A stretch of DNA of 64,000 nt from Oenanthe sinensis (GCA_028671895.1 CM053810.1:64233501-64297500), one strand, 5' to 3'; shown: positions 1 through 12,640, counted from the first letter of the stretch. Numbers and translations: made by a program. The notes: generated from the letters alone by a model not told the origin.

Positions 1-584
1 GAAAATTCAGTCGAAGAAAGAAAAAATGGAAAAACATCAAGTCAAGAAAGAAAAAATATGAAGAAATATCAGCTCGGCGAATAAAATTAAGAACTTACAT
101 TAAAAACTGGGCTAATAATATTTCTTTTTTTTGAAGAGGGCTGATATTCTTACAAATAGGAGTATTTAACTCATAAGCATTAGTATTAACTCTCTTTCAA
201 ATCTAAAATGTGTCCATCCTGCCAGCATGCACTTTATTCCAAGACTTATAAACAATTGAGCTTATTATAATCATTACACACTTAATAATTTCTAACCTCA
301 TATATAAAACATATAAGTAATAAAGCATTAATTTCTTTACTAAATGTAATTAAACTATTAACTCATAGAATAGAAGACTCCTCTAACTTTCATTCCGGTT
401 TCTCATCATTCTCCCCATGTAATAAAAAACTCGGCCACGAGTTTTGTACAAGTCAAGAATCATGCAAGGCTGAAATAGAACTAGAATTAACTGTGAAAAA
501 CTTTTTACACTTCCTCATGAACAATATAGGTGGAAGGAACTGTGGTTATATGAAAATTGACTCCACGATTTGAAAACATTCAAG

Positions 585-712
585 CTATGGCTTGATTTTT
601 ACAAATTCATCCTTGATAGCAACCTTTGTATTTGTATCTTCAACTTGATTAACCTCTTCAGTTTGATCTTTCTTTCTTTGCAACGTTGGTTGAAGTAACT
701 GTATTCCGATGC
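585..712 (-). CDS. Possible 3'-terminal exon of the left-edge minus-strand gene
   Basis: Reading on the minus strand, an acceptor GATTAG|GCATCGG is followed by an open frame rich in K, E, Q and D that ends FVKIKP and a TAG at 587-585. The composition is protein-like against the AT-rich surroundings. It could be the last exon of the gene whose first exon lies at 1342-1535; a cryptic donor in the 1074-1160 exon (ATCG|GTGAAT) would be in phase. I do not recognise the product and cannot prove the join. Confidence 0.25.
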
Positions 713-1078
713 CTAATCACCACAATCAAAATCTGAGGGGGACGGGAGAGTATAAGCCTATGAGAGGTGGGTAGTTTATATATGGCAGATAGAAAAGATT
801 ATATGTATTATGAAGGAGTCAGGCTATTTAGGGCTGTACCAGAGGAGATTTGCTATGACTTGCAAATTATAACAAGATAAATGTTGCTCCAAACAAGCAA
901 TAGCTACAGGATCTATACAAGCTAAAAGTAGGAACCAAAGGATAAAGTTTAAATAAAAGCATTTTAATGGACTAATTACGAAATAATAGAACCTGCAATA
1001 CTTAGAGCCTGTTGAAAGAAATAAGAAACAAATACTAGGATCGTAAAAACATATAGGTTCTAGAAAGTAATACTTATC

Positions 1079-1412
1079 TCAAGACGCTGCAACCATGTCC
1101 ATCAACTGATTCACCGATTCCATGAATCCAAAGTGTATGAACATCACTTGCCATAGAATCCTATATAATTGTTTATATAACAAGTGGTGATATATAGCAT
1201 AGGCAAGCAATTCAAGGATATACAAAATATATTTACATATTGACTTCAAATAGAAGACTTATCAGCTATAATCATATGTATGTGCGATAGAAATTAACAA
1301 CAGCATGAGAATACGTAGCTAGGGTTTTATGAATTACTTACATTTTAACGAGTACCACAAAACAATCCAGTGGTCCCCACCGGAAAGAGGAGGCTACTAA
1401 TGACGGAAACAT
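1079..1412 (-). CDS. Possible two-exon small protein (50 aa), unrecognised
   Basis: A reading frame can be assembled from 1412-1342 joined to 1160-1079. The donor reads AAAAT|GTAAGT and the acceptor TATATAG|GATTC, and the phases match (71 nt plus 82 nt gives 51 codons with the stop). The protein would start MFPSLVASSFRWG, run through a hydrophobic stretch at about residues 17-33 (CFVVLVKMILWQVMF), and end MDMVAAS. The frame is open upstream to about 1545 but holds no earlier ATG. The region 1336-1535 is GC-richer than its surroundings, as expected for a 5' exon. I do not recognise the family. It could instead be the 5' end of a longer gene: a second good minus-strand frame lies at 585-712. 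In-frame start and splice choice are guesses. Confidence 0.28.
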
Positions 1413-1540
1413 CGCCGAAGGTGGCAGTGTTGTCTCAAGGAAATGGAACGGAGTTGCCGGCTTGAAGAACCGACTGAATGAGGGTTTTCGTTTTTCGGTA
1501 GAGGAGGGAATATCTGCCGTGTAAAAAAAATTCTCTACAT

Positions 1541-3000
1541 TTCCGTTTCGGTAAAATTGTTACTAAAATTGAGCGCATGATTATGAAATTATAATTATAC
1601 CCTTTGTATAGTTATATATGTATTATTATACTGGTATTTATATTAAAAATAAATAATATCTGAAAATTAAATCCATTATTCACTTAAATCAAGATATTAC
1701 TGTATGCGGTGAAGTTAGGGATGTCATTCGGTCGAGATTTTGTAAAATTCAATTCAAATCTCAATATTTTTTGGTTTCAAAAATAAATTCAAATCTTAAT
1801 TTAAATTCAAATTAAAATTAATATTTAAATTCAAATCTATCAGATTTTTTCGCATATCCAAAAAGTAAAAATAAATTAATTAATTTAAATATCAACATCA
1901 CACACATAAAAAATTTGTATAATATTGATTACATTTATACATTAAATTATACATATCTTTAACAAAAACAAGTGATTCATGATTTATTATCCAAAAATGT
2001 GTTCAACCACTTTATTTATCTTTTTCTTTTAAATCAAATCACAATCATTACATATTTTGACTACTTAAATAATATATATATATATAATTATTAATAAATG
2101 AATAAATATTAAAATAATTTTATCTTAAAGAAAGTAAAAAGTGATCTGATTATGCATATAATTAATAGATAGATAGATATTATACATACATACATATATA
2201 TATATATAACATTACACACACATACATTATTCGGGTTATTTTCGGATTTCGGGTTCGAATCGGATTTGTATTGTATATCGAATCAGTATGTCTTAAATTC
2301 AAATCCAAGTCTAAAAAATCAAATTTGATAAATTCAAAATTTCGGATTTTGTATAGGATATCATGGAATTGCATATATTTGAAAAGCCTTGTGATGGGTC
2401 TAAAATGTACAAATTTTTTTAATTGAATAAATCAATTAATAATAAAATGATTTAAATAAAAGTTTAACCAATTTTATTTCATAAACATGTATTTTATTTT
2501 ATTTATTAGTTACTGAGGCATGGTTTTCGATTATATACAAATTAAATTTAAATGAAAATTAAAAGAATCATTGCTATTCAATACATTTATATTCAAAATT
2601 CAATTTACTGAATATTTCAATTTTTTATATTTTATATTTTAATAGTATTGGTTTATCTAAAATTCCACTGTTTCACAATTAGGGGTGTTTAGTTCAACAT
2701 ATAAAATTAAAATTATTTAATTAAATCTTAATATTATAAATGTTGAGAGTGTTTTTTTTTTTTAAACACAAATGTTGAGAGTGTTAAATTTACATTTTGT
2801 TGCTGGTTGTCAAGTTTGAGTTTTAACATAACACGGACAGGGTATTTTTATTTTTTGTAATCAAACTTAATTAAAAAAAAGATCGTTGATATATATTTGC
2901 TAAATTGATTATGTCAGTTTCCCCATCTAAATTGCTAAATTGATTATATGATCTCCCAAAAAAGAAAATGTTATTTACATTTTACAAACACCGCGTTAAG
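1541..3000. other. AT-rich intergenic region, no gene seen
   Basis: Low-complexity AT-rich sequence with short runs of TATATA (about 2075-2090 and 2193-2210). Two stretches (1710-1860 and 2220-2380) contain ATTCGGATTT/CAAATTC motifs like the subterminal repeats of the hAT-type element at 20006-21046, so this may be an old non-autonomous element, but I could not find matching ends. No protein frame is convincing. Confidence 0.4.
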
Positions 3001-3130
3001 ATGATATACCACAACATCACAAACTGCTCACATGTTACATCCAAGTCAATTATGAAGTCAACCAAGTAGTCACTCAGAAATGCTGCATTGTTGATCCTAT
3101 GTCGTGGTTTTATGCAAGCATGTGAGAAGG

Positions 3131-6100
3131 TCACTTTTTGCTATGACTTTTCTTTAATCTCCACAACATATTTTTCCAAAGTCCACGATCGCTTATATCC
3201 TTGCTACGAATAATGGCAAAGGAATTCCCTACAGCTCCCGCTTCTTGATGTCTAATGTCATTTGTTTTCAAAGACACTTCTGAAGAATTTACTGTATGTT
3301 TGAGACCAAAGGTAGAGCTGGAGGTGCTATCAACAACAGTAGGAGAATTTGAGGTACATAAAACTTCTTTTGTTGTTGGAGACCCTGGATACCTCCTCCC
3401 AGCACTGTCTTCGGCTAGCAATTTGTCGAGTAGAGATGTCCTCCGGCTATTTTTCTTCTTAAACCCTACAGTTGTCATTGCATTGGAGGTAACTGTGACC
3501 TTGCTGGCAGCAGTCGGTGAACCCATTGCCTGCAACTGCCTTCTTAAGTTTAACATAGTTTCTTGGCATTCTGCCAACTTCTCGGAAGCTGAAGTAATCT
3601 CCAAATCCTACAACATTAAATTAAACTTTTCACATACTGGCTGATGTAAAGTTATTACTGAAATGTTAATTCTACTCGATCTGAGCCTATATTTTCTTTT
3701 ATTTTTTTAAGATCACTGTCAATAATTATATCTTGGTTTGGGTTCTCAAAATTTTCTCTCTTAGATAGTTGTTTGAAATTAACGAAATAGCACGTGTCAT
3801 ATACAAATCTACTAAAGATAGTTGCTGCATGTAACAAAAGTCAAAAACTATTGTCAACAGAAGTTTAAGTTTTAATCTTTAATACCCCTGAATCTGCTCT
3901 AGCTTCCTTTAGCAATCTTACTATTGTTGTGGCCAAATTTTCACGTCCGACGTCAACATTCAGATGTCGACATCAAGGACAGGACGGAGGCAGTGGCGTC
4001 ACGACAACTCAACATCAGCTAGAAAAGGTCAAATAACAGTCCTACATTTGAGGAAAGGATGGGTATCTTATCCCCTGTTAATAGGATCGTGGGGAGATGG
4101 TTTCCTATAATGTAGGCACGTGCTAATGCTGATAAATACGACAAAATATTAATACATTATGATCATATACAACCTACATCACAATCACAATCACAATACT
4201 ACTTACAAGTTATCACACTACTCCACCTAAGACTACAGTTGCCGACCTGAGCCCGTATTTCCATTTCTTGTTCATTGTAGCTTTGATTTCTTAACTTGTA
4301 AGCACAATATTATTATTCTAGTGGATTACATTCGGTTCGGGAGAGTCCCACCTGCGGTTTTTATCCCTCGCGGTTTTTATCCCTCAACGGGGATTTTCCG
4401 CGTCATCATTTCGTTGTGTCAATTTACTTGCTTGTTCTTGTTTTTAATTCAATCACATACATTATAATTACTAGAAATCAGTTAGGCTTAATCTTTAACC
4501 TACAAAAACTCACCAAAACAGTTTGGCGCCGTTTGTGGGAAATTGATTAAAAGTCTAAGTGATTTTCGGTGAAACACACTCGACGATGGCCGACGATCCT
4601 CAACATGCAGGCCCTTCAAATCAAGGTGGAAACATGGGTGATGATGAAGGAACGATTTCTGTTATCAAAAAGCTATTGGTTGAGATGGATGCCTTGAAAT
4701 CCGAGAATGAGAACCTGAAAAAAGAGCCAACTACGATGAAGTCCAACAACAAGATTACAACACGACGTACCATACCAAGTGTCGTCCGACGACTTGACAT
4801 GGAAGACACCATTGATGATGAACCACGAGATAAGGAGAATGACCTTACTACTGACATTGATGGTGATGAAAATACAATCACTAACAATGCCAATAACACA
4901 CGACAACCACACGGCAAGACGACATACGAACGGGGAGCAGAACGAGAGAAAATATCTAGACGGTCTAGACACCGTAGTTCTAAATCGCAAAGACATGTGC
5001 CAGATACCGTCAAGTTGGAATCACAGATACAAGAGATGAGGGAATTAATTCAAAGAATCCTTGGTGTTCCAAATCCTTTGGAGAAGTCGATGCCAACAAG
5101 TTATGCAGACTCTCTGTTCTCTGACGACATTGCTTTGGGCGACATACCGAAACAATTTTCAGTTCCCAACATGAAAATGTACGACGGCACGACGGATCCT
5201 CAAGAACACATTGCTCAATACAAGCAGCGAATGTTTACGGTGCCCATACCAAAGGAGTTGAGAGAACCGTGAATGTGTAAGGGGTCGGTTCGACGCTGTC
5301 AGGACCAGCACTGCGGTGGTTCGTGGGCCTGTCCAACGGAAGCATATGCTCTTTTTCTGATTTAGTCGACGCCTTTAACTTGCAATTTGCGTCCAGCAGA
5401 CAATTTGAGAAGACGATTAGTGACCTGTATCGTATCGTCCAAAGGTACAGGGAACCACTGAGAGACTACTTGACAAGATTTAACAATGAAGAGGTGGCGA
5501 TTACCAACTGCCACATACCGACGGCTATTGAGGCCTTCCGTCAAGGACTGATTAAGGACTCCCCTCTATACGACGAATTGACCAAGTATCCATGCAAAAC
5601 AATGGACGATGTCCAAGCCAAAGCCATGTCATATGTCAGATTGGAGGAAGACAAACGGGAGGATGACGATAGCTATTACCATCCTAGCAGGAAGATGACA
5701 ATCCATAAGATAAGATACTATAAGCCATATTCTAGGAGTGGACGAGAAGAGAAGAGTGCTCCTGGCCGCACTTAATTAACGTCATCACTAGACGAGGGCA
5801 TACATGCTGTCAACATTTGACAGCAACACTCGACATGAACACTTGACAACAACATTCGACATGAACACTCGACAACAACACTCGACATGAACATTCGAGA
5901 TGAACACTTGACAGGACCACTTAACATACAACAGGGCCCGATGGACATAATACGCATACCATCAATTCGATGCCTTGGAAAGGGTAGGAGCAATATTCAG
6001 TCAACTCAATTAGTCCAACATCTCATTTATACGCGTCATGTAGCCTACGACAGAAAAAGAATACGTATTGACACCAGGCAATACAACACTTACTGACCTG

Positions 6101-9100
6101 GGGAAAACATGTTGGACACAAGCATTTACAGACTACCTGTCGGACGACATCTAACATGTCGGATAACATCTAACCTGTCCGACGACATCTACATGTCGGA
6201 CGACATCTAACACGTCAACTAACATGACATCTACATTTATTTTTCTAATCTCCGTACGTGGACACAACGACATTGGGCAGTACCCCATGACAAGGGGTAA
6301 ACCCTCGACATTATGTGACATTTACGACGTTAACAATTAACGAAGACGACACACAAAACATCGACATGACGAACACCATTTTCTTTAGTGTACGGGATAT
6401 CGAGCTCAAGGAGTTGGAATGCAATTCGTTTGACAGCATACCACAAGTGATCTCTTATCTATCTCTTGAATTTTTTACTTCTCAATACATTTATCATGTC
6501 AATACATGCTATTTTCTTTGTTTTGACTTGACACGTGTAATGTGTTAGTACGTCTTGCATGAATAATATACGTGATGCCTTGTATGAATTTATGTACCTA
6601 ACTTACTTGTCAACGACGTGGTTTATCTAGATAATATAGTAAAACATGCATTTTGTTTCTTGTTACTTATGCTTCCTGCTCAACATGTCTTTCGTATTTA
6701 AATTTTTCTTTATTTAGCATACTTTCATAACTATAAATACATTACAATTCTACGATACATGGTCATTACAATTACGTGATAACTAGGGGCATTGTATCCC
6801 GACATTATCTATTATTGGGATGATCACCCACGACGAATAAAAACTAAAGGCCCCGTCCTTTAACTACGAAACCAATAAAATGAGAAACAAAATTAATTAC
6901 TATTAAGTAATAATTTTCTACATTCTCCACATTAAAACCAAAAACTACAAAAAAGAAGTTATTTTCAAGAGGGGGAAGGCCTCTTAACTACTTAACGTCG
7001 TGCATGCACCTATGTAAGAAAAACGATATCGACGACCGACGCAACGAATTGACGAATCAACGAATCGACGAGTAAAACGACCTGCCGAATATAAGATTGT
7101 ATAATCACACGTCTACATAATTAAATGCTTTGACAGATTTACATAAATGAGATTGTAACAAAAGCTATAAATAACCTGACATGGTTTATATTTTTCTACA
7201 TATATACGGTTTTATAGAACTCGTCCACAAGTTGAAACAATTACAACTTACGAGCTACGCTTATGAATCAAGTATTATGGCCGTGGCTCATGTGTCACAT
7301 GAGATTGGCCTTCCAACATCTTTGACATTACGACATCAAGACTCAATAATCCCTATTACGAACTACAATCACATACCTCGACTACATGTCACGTGTTATA
7401 GTGACAAGCTACGAATTACATGTGATGAGTTACAAGTCACACCCAACAAGTTACACGTTTTGTCTACGACTTACATGTTACGTTTACAAGACGTGTTACA
7501 GTACATCTTACGTGTTGACACTCTTAAACTACTCCAGCCTAAGGAATCACATGAACCTGTCAACAAGCCATTTGAAGTAAATGGATGCATATAAATATGC
7601 AATTGACAACGACAAGATTATATTCGACATGAAGAAGAATTTTATTGGTTGTATGTCTCCACCCAATAAAATTAGGGGCAATTGTTGTGGCCAAATTTTC
7701 ACATGTCCGACGTCAACATTCAGTTGTCGACATCAAGGACAGGACGGAGGCAGTGGCATCCGACGACAACTCAACAGCAGCCAGAATCAGTCAAATAACT
7801 GTCCTGAATTTTAGGAAAGGATGACTATCTTATCCCTAAAATTTTGGATCGTGGAGATAATCATTCCTAAGAGCTAGGCACGTGCTGATGGGAATTGGGG
7901 TTGTGATATATCAATATATAAGAGGATAATTAATAAGATACACACAACATATGTCACTAAACACTCCACTCTACCTCAACAACATCATTACTTATCAGTT
8001 GACGTCTAGAGCTTGGCTGCCTATTTTCTTTTGATGTATCTTCATTTTCTTCACTTGTAATCGTTGTTATATCATTATAGTGAATTACATTCGGCTGGGG
8101 AAGGTCCCACCCGCGATTTTTTACCTCTCAACGGGGGTTTTTCGCGTTACCAATCGCTTGTGTCTTGTTCTTTCTTTGTTCTTGTCGATTTCTATTTTGT
8201 TCTTGCTCTTAGCTTATTCATACAAATTATACACACCTGAGACCATTTAGACTTAATCTTTTAACCTTCAAAATTTGACTAAAACAACTATCTATATTGT
8301 ATTATCAAATATTCAAACCGAAACATTAAAAGTTTTAATCGGTTGGTACAATTTAAAATTTAATTTTTAATTTTATATATGTTAATTATATATATACATG
8401 CTCTAGTTTTTATTGTCTTTGTTGTATGTTTGTTATTGTCCCGCTAGCGGCCATCCATTGTTCTTTTCCACTTAATTAGCTGATTTTTCACCATTTGCAA
8501 GGATCACTGTTTCGGCCCAAACAAGACCAATCTAATTGATGACTCTTGATGTGAAGTCTATTTTAATAAAAGAATTACTACAGGGATAACTATCAGAGTA
8601 TAAATATCACATACAAATAACTATCAGGACCTCAAGAAATGTAAAAACTAATAGATAGCGATGCAATAGTATAATAATGAGGCGAGGAGACTTACATTTT
8701 GAAGTTGCATTTCTTCCAAGTTTTGATCATGCCTTAAGGTTTCATTCTGTTTCATGCTGCAAATCACATAATTCAGAATTCCAAAATTTCCTGACGATCT
8801 GGGTTATACAATGACAAAATTTACATAAAACATGAAAATTTACCTTTCTAGTTGCAGTTGTAAGTCAAGACACAAGGCTTCTAATTCTTCGCAGACCATA
8901 TTTTTATTGTCCAGTTCATCCTCCAAAAGTGACAATTTTTCACAGCAATCACTTATTTCAACTCTAGCTGCTGTAAGCTGTGTATCAAGATCTTCTGCCG
9001 ACGATTTCAAATTTTGAAATTGATCTTCAATATATATCTTCGACTGAGTGAGTGCTTCCATATCCACTTGTAAGCTTGCAATTGTTTTCTCAGATTCCAG

Positions 9101-11951
9101 AGATTGAATCCTCAGAGATTCTTTTGTACTAACATTTGACTGAAATCTTTCTATAGACTCTTCTCTACATATTGCGTTTGATAACTCATCTTCCATGTGT
9201 AAAAGATTGTTATGGCATTTCCAATCAGAAACAATGGGAACATGTAGATTATGTGCTTCTGTAAAGTGATTGATCATTTCATCTTCCATGTCATTTTCAC
9301 TTTGAGATCCATCCCAATCAAAGTGCTCCTTAATTGCATCTCTCATGCTTGAAACATCTTGAAGAGAAAAGCAGTGATTCATAATCCATTCCAAAGAAGT
9401 AGTTAATTCTTCAATAAATTTTTGAACAGATGCATTTCCAATCAAAATTTCATTGCAGATTTGAACAAATTTCTGTAAGACAGCACTCAGGTCAGACTCT
9501 TTCCACTGGAAAACACGAACCATGTATCCTGTAGATGTTTCAGAAACCTTACTAGAGTTTGAACAATCAGTAACCATATTCAATATATCTGGAGTATTGT
9601 GATGAGAAGATGCAAATTTACTCCCCTCTACAAGCTTAATAATTTTATGTACTGATTCACTCAGATCTAACTGGAGCTGTTGATTGCTCTTATTAGTAAA
9701 CGGCGTGTTGTCAACAAATAATCTATCAGGGGAATGCATATTGATGGAAGATTTATCTGGACGCTCTACAAAATTGCAGCCCCTAACATCACAATATCCT
9801 AAGCTCTTATTAAGAGAGTCACAACATTCTGAAGGATTATCGCGTGCCACAGCAACTTTGATAACCTCTAGAATTTCGTCAGGACTCTTTTGGCTTACAC
9901 GAGATTGCTCTAAGACCAGTTTCGCTATATGATCAATCCAAACAGGACTATGGTTAGATGTCTTTTTGATGTCTACCGGCACAATCTCTGTACCAGTTGC
10001 TTCTGAGATACAACCACTAGACTGAGCTTCAAAGGGACCACCAAATCTACTACCTCCATCAGGAGTTAGATGTGAGCTTCTGGATGACTTGTCCATAGAA
10101 TCTACTGCTAATTTTTCCATCTCAGCAAAGTCATCCATCAGACTTATGCCTGAATCTCCAACAGCTACGCTGGATGGTGACCCACATTTAGAATTCCTCA
10201 AAGGCTCCATTTTTGAAATGAACCCAGAAGCCACAGATTCAACACAGCTTAACTTTCCATCACTGTCCATGTCAGGCATTGACACAAGAGATAGTTCATG
10301 CATTGTATGTACATTCCCTGTTAGTCCCATAACTGTCAGACCTTCTGATGATTCATCAAGCTGTGCCTCAACTTCTGAAAATTTAGTAGTTGAACTATCA
10401 AATATGCTTTTTGGAAGCTGAAGCTTATTAGCTTGTACAATCAGAGCTTCTTTAAGAGTTTTATTTTCTTCTTTCACTTCAGATAGCTGCTTAGCCAAAA
10501 AATTAATCCTTTTAGTTGGCGTATCCGGAGCATTGACAGCCAAGTCCATAGAAAAGGTTGAAGAAGTTGACTTTCTACTCCTTGTCTCAGCTGGATCCTT
10601 GGCAAGCATGTCAACTTCAAATTTCATTTTTGCTAAGGCAGCAGGACCTGGCAACCGCTTCCGAACAAGGAGGCGTAATCTCTGACATTCTGATTCCAAT
10701 TTGGCAATTTTCTTGGCACTCTCCAAATGTTTCTTATGGGTTACTTGATCTGTTCGACGACTGAATTCTTTCTCCTCATTTCGAATGTCAAGCTCCCTTT
10801 CGACCACACGAAGCTCATACTTCAAAGAAGCATTCTCTTTCTCTGTAGACTCTAATTTAGTTATTAAAGTACTGGAATTTGCCTCTGACCAGGCTCTCTG
10901 CTCTTGTAAATCTTTGATTACCTTTTCTTTTGCTATGAGAGCCTTGCTGAGTTGAGTATTCTGAGAAACTAAGATGGTAACTCTTTTACTGGTTTCCGCC
11001 AACCTTTCCTCTAACACAATTATCATTTCTTCATATTCTCTTGATGTCTTCATAATAGCATCATAAATCCTTTTTTCTTGCTCTTCTCGCACAAAACGCA
11101 ACTGCTTCATACACTCCTTTAGAGAAGCATCCATACTAACTAATCTGTCTTCACTAGCTAATCTTTGCTTTATAGCTTTCTCCGCCTCTTGCTTTAGTGA
11201 TCTTGCTTCTGCTTCTGCTTTCTCCTGGCCTATGTATAAATGACAATTAGGTAACTTAATTCATGGTGGGTTGCATACAGAAAACTGGAATTTTAAACGG
11301 AACCGCCAAGCAGTAATCAAGTGCATCTATGCGAGTATGTGTGTGTGCCTGCTTGTTATATTAGTACAACTAATTATTATACCTGCACATGCTTCCTTTG
11401 CCACTTCTGTCTGGTGCTTGGCAAAGTCATCTTTTCTGTTACATTCAATGAGGACAAAAGAGAGCTTCTCGTTTAATGTTGTCAATTCTTTCTGCAATTC
11501 TTCTTTATCATCTAGAAGTTTCTGTATAAAGAATCAATACATGAAAAATGTGTCCACTGAATATATCCTGAATCCAAATACATATTGTCCACAATTTACT
11601 CGTATGTGGTAAACCGCAGCTACCCTATGGGACAAATGGAAACTTCTGAACAATAATGAAAAAGAAAAGAAAATGGCAGAAAGGCTAATTTTAAAACAAT
11701 AAAATACCCAATAAGAATATGCTGATGATTAAAAGTGATATAATGTTGATACAGCCAGTGCACTAACCTAATATATTTACTAAAATTGCAAACAAAAACA
11801 CCAAGTAAAACATTTAACACGAGACACTAACAAGGTGAATCTAAATTACCTGTTCTCTGTTCCCTCTAAGAGAATTTTTTTGTTCGTAAGAAGCCGTAAT
11901 GGTCTTTTCTGCTGACTTTCTCTTCCAGGACCACGTTTTGTGATCCATCAT
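3131..11951 (-). CDS. FPP: Filament-like plant protein (FPP), long coiled-coil protein
   Basis: Six coding exons: 11951-11850, 11521-11383, 11229-8844, 8756-8696 and 3607-3131, after a non-coding first exon near 12640-12440. These five coding blocks keep phase throughout and give 1055 codons (1054 aa). The start reads MMDHKTWSWKRKSAEK, matching the MD..W.WKRKS opening of FPPs; the second Met is an equally good start. Long coiled-coil segments fill roughly residues 35-260 and 760-930. The family-typical stretch LPGPAALAKM lies at about 273-282 and SEKLAECQETMLNLRRQLQA at about 900-920. The basic C-terminus ends WRLKKSHSKK. Known FPPs are plant-specific and were found through binding to a nuclear-envelope-associated protein and in microtubule or vesicle contexts; the exact role here is inferred only from family. 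The last intron (3608-8695) is unusually long because it contains an LTR retrotransposon. Confidence 0.93.
3925..4520 (+). repeat. 5' LTR
   Basis: Direct repeat partner of 7683-8286. It begins TGTTGTGGCCAAATTTTC and ends CA. It shares the internal blocks GACATCAAGGACAGGACGG, GGCACGTGCT and TTACATTCGG with its partner. It is 596 bp against 604 bp for the other copy. Confidence 0.93.
4524..4541 (+). other. Primer-binding site, tRNA-Asp type
   Basis: Three bases after the LTR the sequence reads TGGCGCCGTTTGTGGGAA. The complement of the 3' end of plant tRNA-Asp begins TGGCGCCGTTGCCGGGGA, so the first ten bases match exactly and later ones only partly. This primer class is typical of Tat/Athila-group Gypsy elements. 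Confidence 0.75.
4586..5775 (+). pseudogene. Broken retrotransposon gag
   Basis: Frame 4586-5272 begins MADDPQHAGPSNQGG, has a charged, probably coiled N-terminal part, and enters the retrotransposon gag domain (YDGTTDPQEHIAQY at about 203-216). It stops at a TGA at 5270. The domain resumes in another frame at about 5287 (STLSGPALRWFVGLSNGSI, then AFRQGLIKDSPLYDEL) and ends at 5775. Between them lie the TGA, a TAA in the second frame at 5278, and a frame change, so gag is non-functional. No zinc knuckle or protease follows. Confidence 0.88.
5810..6240 (+). repeat. Tandem short repeats in the retrotransposon interior
   Basis: After gag the element holds two imperfect arrays. At 5814-5925 units of about 26 bp combine CACTCGACATGAACA with CTTGACAACAA. 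At 6125-6240 units near 22 bp are built on GACGACATCTAACATGTCGG. They do not encode a recognisable protein. Such arrays where pol should be suggest expansion of non-coding filler. Confidence 0.8.
6241..7660 (+). other. Retrotransposon interior without recognisable genes
   Basis: Pol would be expected here. Frames such as 7181-7594 show no aspartic protease, reverse transcriptase, RNase H or integrase motifs. The region 7230-7560 is rich in repeats of the ACGTGTTACA/TTACATGT type, which produce accidental open frames. Confidence 0.6.
7668..7682 (+). other. Polypurine tract
   Basis: The purine-rich AAATTAGGGGCAAT lies directly before the TG of the 3' LTR, in the place where second-strand priming starts in LTR retrotransposons. 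Confidence 0.75.
7683..8286 (+). repeat. 3' LTR
   Basis: It starts TGTTGTGGCC and ends AAAACA, followed by the ACTAT target duplication at 8287-8291. It is similar to 3925-4520 over its whole length, with scattered substitutions and indels. Confidence 0.93.
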
Positions 11952-12439
11952 TTCTAGATGTCTTAAAACATAGAATCAAAAAGAATCAGCAACTCTGCAA
12001 CTACATAAATATATATATCTATATATATATATATATATGTATGCAATTAATAGACCAACAACTAGCACTCAATTTGTAGTGAAACAAGCTCCCAATATGT
12101 ACAACTAATAGACCAGCAACTAACACTCAATTCGTAGCGAAAAAAGCTCCCAATACATATATTGAGCTTGTTACAAGTTCCGAACTCTCAGGAGGCATTA
12201 ACTAATAGACAGTTCAGCATAATATTATAGTTTTTGCTAAACATATAAGAAACTCACAGATAAAAATGAAGTAGGGAGTGAAGACTTAAGGATCTTGTAG
12301 ATAATAATATGTCAAGCAATCTAGCTTTTTAGCAACATTTAATGATTTACTACTAATAGAATGTGTAAATATAAGATTAAAGCAGCAGTGAGAGCAAATC
12401 AAGAAGGCAATATTGAAGTTTAAGTAGAAGTGTTCTTAC

Positions 12440-12640
12440 AGTTGATTACTAATAAATATACCACCGTCCAAGCAACATCCTCAAAACCCAAATAAACTCA
12501 AATCTGAAACAACTCCTGTTGAGAGAGAGAGAGAGAGAGAGGGAGAGACTACAACATTTGAAGAGAGATAGAGCAGGGAAAGTGTGTTGAAGATGGTGGG
12601 GAAACAGAGAATTATTATTACAGAAGTGAAGTGATATTGT
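12440..12640 (-). other. 5'UTR exon of the FPP gene
   Basis: Upstream of the FPP start codon an intron runs from a good donor (AACT|GTAAGAAC, exon end 12440) to an acceptor TTTAAG|ACATC near 11964. The leader reads as a CT-rich 5'UTR on the minus strand, including a (GA)n tract on the plus strand. The 65-aa frame seen here is rich in Leu/Ser from the CT repeat and is not taken as a protein. The right boundary is approximate because no transcript is available. Confidence 0.55.
12521..12540. repeat. (GA)n microsatellite in the FPP leader
   Basis: Ten GA dinucleotides on the plus strand, that is a (CT)10 tract in the transcribed strand of the FPP 5'UTR. CT-rich leaders are common in plant genes and are a likely length-polymorphic marker. 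Confidence 0.9.

Larger units (their letters stand above)
3925..8286 (+). mobile_element. Non-autonomous Gypsy-type LTR retrotransposon in FPP intron
   Basis: The two LTRs (3925-4520 and 7683-8286) both begin TGTTGTGGCC and end AAAACA. Five-base target duplications ACTAT flank the element at 3920-3924 and 8287-8291. A primer-binding site starts TGGCGCCG at 4524 and a purine-rich tract precedes the 3' LTR. The interior (4521-7682) holds only a damaged gag; I find no protease, reverse transcriptase, RNase H or integrase frame. It is therefore a gag-only, pol-less derivative that would have depended on a partner element. It sits on the opposite strand to FPP. The LTRs differ at many positions and by several small indels, so the insertion is not recent. 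Confidence 0.93.

Noticed and set aside
2683..2990. hAT end TAGGGGTGTTT at about 2682
   Set aside because: No inverted partner (AAACACCCCTA) or 8-bp duplication was found nearby.
3255..3644. 129-aa plus-strand frame over the FPP last exon
   Set aside because: It is the antisense shadow of a conserved, phase-matched FPP exon.
5810..6240. CRISPR-like array
   Set aside because: Units are directly adjacent and imperfect with no unique spacers; this is retrotransposon tandem repeat in a plant nuclear genome.
7181..7594. 137-aa frame inside the retrotransposon
   Set aside because: It lies in ACGTGTTACA-type repeats and has no pol motif; it looks like a by-product of the repeats.
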